Notes under the pieces: generated by a model
Seen by the model: only the letters and a program-made list of their open reading frames with translations
Told to the model about the DNA's origin: nothing
The model's database searches: none
Position numbers and translations under genes: made by a program
Shown here: positions 1 through 5,069 of the stretch, in pieces
Numbering within the stretch: position 1 is the first letter of the stretch
How the letters are laid out: every line of letters begins with the position of its first letter
Assembly: GCA_013203755.1 (NCBI GenBank)
Contig: JABMPI010000016.1
Span: 1 to 5,949 of the forward strand
Length of the DNA: 5,949 nt
Direction of reading: 5' to 3'
Source: Bacteroidota bacterium
GTDB lineage: Bacteria; Bacteroidota; Bacteroidia; Bacteroidales; Prolixibacteraceae

Positions 1-1
1 A

Positions 2-682
2 AATAATCCTGAAATTGGATTTGTTGGTTCAAAAGTAAAATACGTTGCTCACAACGAAAATACTATTGGTTTCGTGCGGTTTGTGAATTGGGCAAACTCT
101 TTTCATTCACCCAAAGAAATTGAATTAAATCAGTTTGTAGAAATTCCAATTGTCAATCCAACCATTCTTTTCAGAAAGGAACTTTTAGAAAAATATGCAG
201 GTTGTTTGAATGGCGATTTCCCGGAAGATTACGAAATGCAATTACGCTATTTGGAAGCTGAAGTTAAAATGGCAAAATTGGACGAACCACTTTTAGAATG
301 GCACGACTATTCAACTCGTTTAACCCGCACCGACGAGCGCTATTCAACCAAAGCATTTTTCAAAACCAAAGCTAAATATTTCAAACGCTGGTCGGAGAGA
401 AACAATCCATTTTACCCAAATATTTGGGTTTGGGGAGCCGGACGAAAAACCCGGCAACGTGCAAAATCGCTGGAACAAGAAGGAATAATAATTAATGGAT
501 TTATCGATGTTGTTAAATCAAAAACCACTCAAAAAACCACAATTCATTTTGAAGAAATTCCAATGGTAGGAGAAATTTTTATTGTTTCTCTGGTTACAAA
601 TTACGGTGCTCGCGAACAGATAAAAGCATTTCTTTTAAAGGCGAATTATACTGAAGGTGAAAATTCTATTTTAATGGCGTGA
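2..682 (+). CDS. Family 2 glycosyltransferase, C-terminal part (5' end outside window)
   Basis: The reading frame is already open at the left edge and ends with TGA at 680-682, giving 226 visible residues. GTG at 74 is only an internal codon, because the 24 codons before it continue the same protein. Visible residues 1-100 resemble the second half of a GT-A glycosyltransferase: an IGFVGSKV strand, a VNPTILFRKELLEK segment typical of the acceptor side, and FPEDYEMQLRY near residues 73-83, where ED matches the family's putative catalytic base. From about residue 140 a second module begins with WVWGAGRKTRQRA and continues to GFIDV, a Rossmann-like glycine-rich turn followed by a beta strand. It ends in YTEGENSILMA, a tail I recall from Bacteroidota glycosyltransferases that carry this extra domain. 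Such enzymes transfer sugars from nucleotide donors in the cytoplasm, usually for surface polysaccharide or glycoprotein. The donor and acceptor cannot be read from the sequence, and the nucleotide-binding domain with its DxD motif lies outside the window. Confidence 0.85.
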   Translation, partial: NNPEIGFVGSKVKYVAHNENTIGFVRFVNWANSFHSPKEIELNQFVEIPIVNPTILFRKELLEKYAGCLNGDFPEDYEMQLRYLEAEVKMAKLDEPLLEWHDYSTRLTRTDERYSTKAFFKTKAKYFKRWSERNNPFYPNIWVWGAGRKTRQRAKSLEQEGIIINGFIDVVKSKTTQKTTIHFEEIPMVGEIFIVSLVTNYGAREQIKAFLLKANYTEGENSILMA

Positions 683-747
683 TTGGGTGTGGCGAAATCC
701 GATTCGCTATTAAAAATTATGCGATTTGGAAATCGCATCGCCCCAAT
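682..747. repeat. Pair of inverted REP-like palindromes
   Basis: Two 16-nt imperfect or perfect palindromes sit 13 bp apart: GCGAAATCCGATTCGC at 692-707 and GCGATTTGGAAATCGC at 721-736. The second is a perfect 7-bp stem with a GG loop, and the first a 5-bp stem. The reverse complement of the first matches the second at 12 of 16 positions, so they are inverted copies of one unit. Outside them, ATTGGG (682-687) pairs with CCCAAT (742-747). The spacer is AT-rich. The arrangement resembles the paired REP units moved by REP-associated tyrosine transposases. It begins at the last base of the glycosyltransferase stop codon and may also end that transcript, although no clear T-tract follows. Membership of a genome-wide family is inference, since only one copy is visible. 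Confidence 0.55.
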
Positions 748-791
748 TAAAAAAATCCTAACAACTCTTTTTTTATTCAAAATAAGAATAG

Positions 792-799
792 TACATTTG
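792..799 (+). promoter_or_regulatory. Bacteroidota-type -7 promoter element for metK
   Basis: TACATTTG fits the TAnnTTTG consensus recognised by the primary sigma factor of Bacteroidota. No TTG-type -33 element stands at the usual distance; only a T-tract (768-774) occupies that place. Transcription would start near 803-806, a few bases before the first helix of the SAM aptamer at 810, and this agreement in position is the best support for the call. Confidence 0.6.
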
Positions 800-809
800 C
801 ACCCGTTAA

Positions 810-861
810 GTGGATAAATTTGAGATTGATTGCAACCACAAGAAAAAATGCTAAAGCAATC
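810..861 (+). ncRNA. SAM-II-type (SAM-II/SAM-V) riboswitch aptamer in the metK leader
   Basis: The leader folds into the H-type pseudoknot known for SAM-II. P1 is GTGG (810-813) with CCAC (836-839). Its loop ends in the conserved TTGCAA (830-835). After an A-rich linker comes ATGCTAAAGC (848-857). P2b forms from TTGC (830-833) with GC at 850-851 and AA at 853-854, leaving T852 unpaired; this matches, as I remember it, the ligand-contacting U44 of the crystallised SAM-II RNA. P2a forms from GATTG (824-828) with CAATC (857-861). A TTT stretch (819-821) in the loop corresponds to the conserved U-run. The location upstream of a SAM synthetase supports a SAM ligand and feedback repression. SAM-V shares the same binding core, so the exact subclass is open. 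P1 is short at 4 bp. Confidence 0.8.
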
Positions 862-873
862 GCTGCATGCAGC
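862..873 (+). promoter_or_regulatory. Palindromic hairpin abutting the SAM aptamer
   Basis: GCTGCATGCAGC is a perfect 12-nt palindrome, able to form a 4-bp stem with a CATG loop. It begins at the base directly after the last P2a pair (861), so the hairpin could stack on the folded aptamer. CTCAA at 876-880 could alternatively pair with TTGAG at 820-824, which overlaps the aptamer loop. A role as part of the expression platform is inferred from position only. Confidence 0.4.
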
Positions 874-911
874 TTCTCAACCTTTTGTCCCACATTTTTT
901 TATATTAATAA

Positions 912-928
912 TTACCGGGTACCGGTAA
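912..928 (+). promoter_or_regulatory. Hairpin or operator-like palindrome just upstream of metK
   Basis: TTACCGGGTACCGGTAA has perfect 7-bp arms and a 3-nt centre, and lies 14 nt before the metK ATG. As RNA it would be a stable GC-rich hairpin in an otherwise AT-rich leader, close enough to influence ribosome loading. As DNA it could be a dimeric repressor site. No T-tract follows, so it is not a typical terminator. Confidence 0.4.
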
Positions 929-942
929 AAATACATGGGAAT

Positions 943-2196
943 ATGAATTACCTATTTACAAGTGAGTCGGTTTCGGAAGGACATCCGGACAAAGTATCCG
1001 ATCAAATTTCGGATGCACTGCTCGACCAGTTTTTGGCATTCGATGCCAATTCAAAAGTAGCCATTGAAACATTGGTTACTACCGGCCAGGTTGTTGTGGC
1101 CGGAGAAGTAAAATCAAGTGCTTATGTTGATGTGCAAGAAGTAACTCGCAGCGTAATCAATAAAATTGGTTACACAAAAGCAGAGTACCGTTTCGACGGA
1201 GATTCGTGTGGCGTGCTTACTGCCATTCACGAGCAGAGCGACGACATTAACCGTGGCGTTGACAAAGAAGATAAAAACGACCAGGGTGCTGGCGACCAGG
1301 GAATGATGTTTGGTTACGCAAGCAAAGACACAGATAATTACATGCCACTTTCTTTGGATTTATCGCACATTATTTTGCAGGAAATGGCAGATATTCGTCG
1401 CGAAGAGAAAGTAATGACTTATTTGCGTCCTGACTCAAAATCGCAGGTAACTATCGAATATTCTGAAGAAAATATTCCGGTTAAAGTTCACACAATTGTA
1501 GTTTCTACACAACACGATGAGTTTGATGCTGACGAACCAATGTTGGCAAAAATTAAGGAAGATATAATTAATATTTTGATTCCACGAATTGTTGCAAAAT
1601 TACCAGCACGATTACAGGCTCTTTTTGGCGACGATATTATTTACCACGTAAATCCAACCGGCAAATTTGTTATTGGTGGTCCACACGGAGACACTGGTTT
1701 AACAGGTCGCAAAATTATTGTGGATACATACGGCGGACGTGGTGCACACGGTGGTGGTGCTTTCTCTGGAAAGGATCCATCGAAAGTTGACCGTTCGGCT
1801 GCATATGCATCTCGCCACATTGCTAAAAATTTAGTTGCTGCCGGAGTTGCCGACGAAATTTTAGTGCAATTGGCATACGCAATTGGAGTTGCTGAACCAG
1901 TGGTAGTTTATGTAAATTCGTATGGTAGATCAAACGTTAAATTTTCTGATGGTGAGATTTCTGAAAAAGTAAAAGCCATTTTTGATTTACGCCCTGCAGC
2001 AATTGAGGAGCGTTTAAAATTACGCAACCCAATTTATTTGGAAACGGCTGCTTACGGACATATGGGAAGAACTCCGGTAACCGTTACAAAAACCTTCGAA
2101 TCTCCTTATGCAGGGAAAGTTGAAAAAGAAGTTGAACTTTTTACCTGGGAGAAACTCGATTTTGTTGATGAAATTAAAAAAGCTTTCGGAATTTAA
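943..2196 (+). CDS. metK: S-adenosylmethionine synthetase (methionine adenosyltransferase)
   Basis: The enzyme makes S-adenosylmethionine from ATP and L-methionine, releasing phosphate and diphosphate. It is cytosolic, usually a homotetramer, and needs Mg2+ and K+. The 417-residue product matches the family length and is complete. Visible signatures are GHPDK (13-17, with His14 at the catalytic position), GAGDQGMMFGYA (115-126), GGPHGDTGLTGRK (245-257) and the phosphate-binding GGGAFSGKDPSKVDRSAAY (270-288). I chose ATG 943 because MNYLFTSESVSEGHPDK is the usual N-terminus. The frame stays open upstream to a TTG at 820, but that would add 41 unlike residues encoded by the riboswitch. There is no good Shine-Dalgarno; GGGA at 938-941 lies too close to the start, as is common in this phylum. 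The gene stands alone, with its own promoter, a SAM aptamer upstream and an intrinsic terminator downstream. Confidence 0.97.
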   Translation: MNYLFTSESVSEGHPDKVSDQISDALLDQFLAFDANSKVAIETLVTTGQVVVAGEVKSSAYVDVQEVTRSVINKIGYTKAEYRFDGDSCGVLTAIHEQSDDINRGVDKEDKNDQGAGDQGMMFGYASKDTDNYMPLSLDLSHIILQEMADIRREEKVMTYLRPDSKSQVTIEYSEENIPVKVHTIVVSTQHDEFDADEPMLAKIKEDIINILIPRIVAKLPARLQALFGDDIIYHVNPTGKFVIGGPHGDTGLTGRKIIVDTYGGRGAHGGGAFSGKDPSKVDRSAAYASRHIAKNLVAAGVADEILVQLAYAIGVAEPVVVYVNSYGRSNVKFSDGEISEKVKAIFDLRPAAIEERLKLRNPIYLETAAYGHMGRTPVTVTKTFESPYAGKVEKEVELFTWEKLDFVDEIKKAFGI

Positions 2197-2225
2197 TTTC
2201 GAGGGAAATAGCAATACACCATGGA

Positions 2226-2259
2226 GGGTGGTCCGTCAGTTGACGGATCGCCCTTTTTT
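2226..2259 (+). terminator. Rho-independent terminator of metK
   Basis: A 12-bp stem pairs 2226-2237 with 2242-2253, with all positions paired (two G-T wobbles) and an AGTT loop. TTTTTT follows directly (2254-2259). It lies 30 nt after the metK stop and is a textbook intrinsic terminator, separating metK from the USP gene. Confidence 0.92.
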
Positions 2260-2260
2260 A

Positions 2261-2292
2261 TTGAATTTCAAGCAAAAATTGTAACTTATTTG
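2261..2292 (+). promoter_or_regulatory. Weak candidate promoter for the USP gene
   Basis: TTG at 2261-2263 and CTTATTTG at 2285-2292 are 21 bp apart, within the usual range for -33 and -7 elements of Bacteroidota. The second deviates from TAnnTTTG at its first two bases. A promoter is expected here because a strong terminator ends just upstream. It would give a 5' leader of about 50 nt. Confidence 0.3.
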
Positions 2293-2347
2293 GCTTTCGT
2301 TCGAATAAATGAGAAAGGAAACAATGTTCAACTAAAACCAAAAAGTC

Positions 2348-3457
2348 ATGGAAGAAAAATTAATTACAATCGTAGTTTTGCCTTATTCCAAAGCACTTAT
2401 TTTAAAAATGCGATTTGAGGCAAACGAAATTGAATGTGATCTGGAAAACATCAATTTAATTGAAGGTGCTGCATCATCAACAGTTCGGGTTAAAATTCTC
2501 GAAAAAGACCTTGTTAATGCCATACCCATTTTAGATGATTTTCTCGGGAAAAAGACAATTATTCCGGACAGTAAAACCAAGTTGCACGAACGGCATATTT
2601 TAGTTCCGGTAGATTTCTCTGAAAGTTCTAAAAAAGCTTGTAAAATGGCCTTTAATATTGCCATCCACTTGCAAGTAAAATTGGTTTTTATGCACAGTTT
2701 TATTAATCCGCTTATCCACTCCATTCCGTTTAGCGATGTTTATGCGTACGACTCAGCTCTTTTGATGAAAGTAGAGTATGCCGAAAAAAATGCCAATACA
2801 AATTTTAAGAAGTTTTTTTCTGAAATAAAAAATGAGATTGGAAAAGAAAGATGGGAAACAATTACTTCAGAATTTATTATTAAATCAGGGTATGCCGATG
2901 AAGATATTTTGGCTTATTCGCAAGAAAATAAATCTCAGTTGATAGTAATGGGCAACTCAGGAAATTCTGAACAAAGAGAAACAGTGGGAAGTACTACTGC
3001 CGATGTAATGTACAATGCCCGGGTACCTGTTTTAGTAGTTCCTGAAAGTACTCCGGATCAAGAGCTGGAACATTTTTCAACTGTTTTATATGCCACTAAT
3101 TTCGATGAAAAAGATTTTGTTGCACTCGATAAATTAATGTCGATTCTTTATCCTTTCGATATTAAATTGATTTGTGCGCATGTTGGGCATCCTAAGGGAA
3201 ACGGATGGGATTTGGCAAAATTAAACGGAATGAAAGACATATTGAAAGAAAAATACAGAAGCGAAGCTTTTGAATGCCGGCTAATTGTAGGAAACAATAC
3301 TTTGGATTCGCTCGAACATTTTATTAAAGAAGAAAAAATAGATATCCTTTCGTTAACCACGCACAAAAGAAATATGATTTCGAGATTATTTAATCCCAGT
3401 CTGGCCCGGAAAATGGCATTTCATGCGAATACTCCTTTGCTGGTGTTCCATGCGTAA
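2348..3457 (+). CDS. Tandem universal stress protein with N-terminal DUF2007-like domain
   Basis: The 369-residue cytosolic protein has three parts. Residues 1-65 (LITIVVLPYSKALILKMRFE, then VRVKILEKDLVNAIPILDDF) resemble the small DUF2007 putative signal-transducing domain. Residues 81-232 form a first USP domain, starting with RHILVPVDFSESSKKA and ending with MGNSGNSEQRETVGSTTADV and VPVLVVPE. Residues 243-369 form a second, more diverged USP domain ending in TTHKRNMISRLFNPSLARKM and TPLLVFHA. The family's ATP-binding motif G-2x-G-9x-G(S/T) is nearly kept in the first domain, but with 8 residues rather than 9 in the second gap, and is lost in the second domain. The protein may therefore bind nucleotide at one site or none. 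USP proteins are linked to stress survival; the precise role here is unknown. ATG 2348 is the first plausible start. There is no Shine-Dalgarno near it; the purine run at 2311-2320 is too far away. It appears monocistronic. Confidence 0.88.
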   Translation: MEEKLITIVVLPYSKALILKMRFEANEIECDLENINLIEGAASSTVRVKILEKDLVNAIPILDDFLGKKTIIPDSKTKLHERHILVPVDFSESSKKACKMAFNIAIHLQVKLVFMHSFINPLIHSIPFSDVYAYDSALLMKVEYAEKNANTNFKKFFSEIKNEIGKERWETITSEFIIKSGYADEDILAYSQENKSQLIVMGNSGNSEQRETVGSTTADVMYNARVPVLVVPESTPDQELEHFSTVLYATNFDEKDFVALDKLMSILYPFDIKLICAHVGHPKGNGWDLAKLNGMKDILKEKYRSEAFECRLIVGNNTLDSLEHFIKEEKIDILSLTTHKRNMISRLFNPSLARKMAFHANTPLLVFHA

Positions 3458-3464
3458 TTGTTGT

Positions 3465-3538
3465 TTTCGTCATGCTGAATTCATTTCAGCATCTCATAAA
3501 TTATTGACAGAACCCAAAACAAGTTCGGAATGACGAAA
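3465..3538. repeat. 74-bp imperfect inverted-repeat element between convergent genes
   Basis: TTTCGTCAT at 3465-3473 is exactly inverted as ATGACGAAA at 3530-3538, and the similarity continues inward with mismatches for about 30 bp. The left half contains a perfect 8-bp hairpin, ATGCTGAA (3472-3479) with TTCAGCAT (3485-3492) and a 5-nt loop. The right half (CCAAAACAAGTTCGG, 3514-3528) looks like a decayed version of the same type of hairpin. I recall similar CGTCATGCTGAA...TTCAGCATCT elements scattered in Bacteroidota intergenic regions, so a non-autonomous, MITE-like repeat is likely. It occupies nearly all of the gap between the convergent USP and dehydrogenase genes and may help end both transcripts, although neither strand shows a strong T-tract. 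Confidence 0.6.
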
Positions 3539-3541
3539 GTA

Positions 3542-4576
3542 TTAGGATTGCATGTCTCTTTTTAAAAACTCTGCAGTTTGTTTTATCGATTTCGAAATTG
3601 GGAGGTATTTAAAATCGAGAGTTCGGGTAATTTTGCTGCCATCAAAATTATTAATAACATTTGAATTGACCACCGAATCACGCGAAATCATCGAAGATTT
3701 TCCGGTAATCCAACTGACAAAAGTTGCAACTCTCCAAACTATACTCAACAAAAAATCGGAAGCAAATATATTTGGTTTTGGGTTATTTAATTCAGCTGCA
3801 ATTTGGGTAAAAACATTTTTATAACTCAAATTTTCTGAGTTCAAAAGGAAACGTTGATTTTTGACCGTTGCAAAATTTGATTTATTCATTAATTGAATCA
3901 TTGTGCGAACCACATCTTTTACATCAACAAAACCGGTAACTCCTTTGGTATAAAATTTCATTCCATCCCAAATGGCTTTAAACATTTTAGCACTCCCGTT
4001 TTCCCAATTGGCAGGCCCAAAAATTATTGATGGATTTACAATTACCGCATCCACTCCCTCTTCAATACCACGCCAGATTTCAGCTTCCGAAAAAAACTTA
4101 CTTTCGGAATAACCTGATATTTTTTTTGCAGGTACCCAGTTGGTTTCTTCGGTAATTGGCTCACCATTTTCCAACCTACCCAAAGCAGCGATGGAACTAA
4201 CATGGCAAATTTTCTTTACTCTATTTTCTATGGCAGCATTCACCAAATTTGCTGTTCCTTCAACATTGTTAGATATCATTTTACCTCTTTCCTTTGCTTG
4301 AAAAGAGACAATGGCAGCACAGTGATAAATTTCGGTAACACCCTGCAATAATTTCTCCAGCGAAAAATAGTCTAAGATATCGCCGTCTACCCATTCTATT
4401 TGATCAAAAAGTTCTTTTGAATTTTCAGAATAATAAGAAAATATTTTTAGTACTTGTTGAAGATTACTGGTTTCCCGTTTAAGCGCTTTAACTTTTTCTC
4501 CTGCCGAAGTTAATTCGAACAACAAATGAGCCCCTACCAATCCTGTTCCGCCTGTTACAAAAATCATTCGTTTCAT
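3542..4576 (-). CDS. NAD(P)-dependent epimerase/dehydratase, extended SDR family
   Basis: The 344-residue protein has the full layout of an extended short-chain dehydrogenase/reductase. The Rossmann nucleotide-binding turn TGGTGLVG is at residues 8-15, GDIL at 65-68, and YHCAA at 84-88. The catalytic set is VSS at 126-128 with Tyr156 and Lys160 in YSESK. NPSIIFGP (181-188) follows, as in this family. A hydrophobic stretch near 274-290 lies in the substrate-binding C-terminal half; I read it as part of the fold rather than a clear membrane anchor. It resembles the dihydroflavonol-reductase/3-beta-hydroxysteroid-dehydrogenase-like subgroup, but the substrate cannot be predicted. Its ATG comes 2 nt after the stop of the split-barrel gene, so translation is probably coupled and the gene is last in the dnaG-led set. 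Confidence 0.88.
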   Translation of the reverse strand: MKRMIFVTGGTGLVGAHLLFELTSAGEKVKALKRETSNLQQVLKIFSYYSENSKELFDQIEWVDGDILDYFSLEKLLQGVTEIYHCAAIVSFQAKERGKMISNNVEGTANLVNAAIENRVKKICHVSSIAALGRLENGEPITEETNWVPAKKISGYSESKFFSEAEIWRGIEEGVDAVIVNPSIIFGPANWENGSAKMFKAIWDGMKFYTKGVTGFVDVKDVVRTMIQLMNKSNFATVKNQRFLLNSENLSYKNVFTQIAAELNNPKPNIFASDFLLSIVWRVATFVSWITGKSSMISRDSVVNSNVINNFDGSKITRTLDFKYLPISKSIKQTAEFLKRDMQS

Positions 4577-4578
4577 TT

Positions 4579-5061
4579 TTACCTATTCCAAGGAGTAACC
4601 GGTTTTGTTCCAAACTCTTTTGCAGTAATTTTATCTATTCGAACTTTAAAAATCCCAACATTTACAACTGCCGGTTTACCGAACTCAAATTCGCGATCGC
4701 TGTACTGCTCCATTAACAATTTCAGGCAGCGGTATTTTTCATCAAAATCTTCAATAAACTCAACGTCACCTTCAACCAAAACCGATTTTGATTTTACTCG
4801 GTAACTGCAACCCACGTTTACGTCTTGCCAGGCTAATTCTTCGCCCAGGGTCCAGTTAATACAAACTTTTGGATTCGCTTTTATTGTCTCCCACATTCTT
4901 CCTTCGGGTGCAGAATGTAAAATCACACAATCATCTTCCAACGCAAAGTTCATTGGTAAAATATAGGGGCGCCCATTTTCCGACATGGCCAAAAAACAGG
5001 TTTTACACGCCTTAATTATTTCATTTATTTCTTCTCTACCCTCTATAAAAAGTGTTCGCAT
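4579..5061 (-). CDS. Pyridoxamine 5'-phosphate oxidase-like FMN-binding split-barrel protein
   Basis: The 160-residue cytosolic protein fits the single-domain split-barrel flavoproteins related to NimA (nitroimidazole reductase-like) and PNPOx. It opens with a short helix region (EINEIIKACKTCFLAM). The barrel follows: GRPYILPMNFALEDDCVILHSAPEGRMWETIKANPKVCINW (residues 30-70), where the strand-turn-strand and the EGRMWE segment correspond to the flavin-phosphate region of the family. VGCSYRVKSKSVLVEGDVEFI (83-103) is the second typical block. True PNPOx is longer and carries more substrate residues, so a role in vitamin B6 synthesis is unlikely. Flavin-dependent reduction of a small molecule, or flavin binding alone, are possible. 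It begins 8 nt after the dnaG stop without a Shine-Dalgarno and ends 2 nt before the dehydrogenase start. Confidence 0.85.
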   Translation of the reverse strand: MRTLFIEGREEINEIIKACKTCFLAMSENGRPYILPMNFALEDDCVILHSAPEGRMWETIKANPKVCINWTLGEELAWQDVNVGCSYRVKSKSVLVEGDVEFIEDFDEKYRCLKLLMEQYSDREFEFGKPAVVNVGIFKVRIDKITAKEFGTKPVTPWNR

Positions 5062-5069
5062 AATTTTAT

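Noticed and set aside
74..682. Glycosyltransferase starting at GTG 74
   Set aside because: The same frame is open to the left edge and encodes matching family sequence, so the gene is simply cut by the window.
815..822. TAAATTTG as an alternative metK promoter -7 element
   Set aside because: It lies inside the aptamer, so transcripts starting after it would lack P1, and no -33 element is suitably spaced. It is better read as part of the conserved U-run of the loop.
895..901. T-run as a riboswitch-controlled intrinsic terminator
   Set aside because: No stable hairpin ends directly before it; the nearest (862-873) is 21 nt upstream. A typical intrinsic terminator is therefore not supported.
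820..942. N-terminal extension of MetK starting at TTG 820
   Set aside because: The extra 41 residues do not resemble MetK, and the region is explained by the SAM aptamer and hairpins. ATG 943 gives the standard N-terminus.
2020..2214. Minus-strand open frame over the 3' end of metK
   Set aside because: It is a shadow of the well-supported metK frame, with no start signals or recognisable motifs.
2221..2418. Small open frame of 65 codons downstream of metK
   Set aside because: Its start lies in the metK terminator stem and its end overlaps the USP gene; the composition is not protein-like.
2383..2724. Minus-strand open frame of 113 codons inside the USP gene
   Set aside because: It is antisense to a clear USP domain and has no family features; it is a by-product of codon bias.
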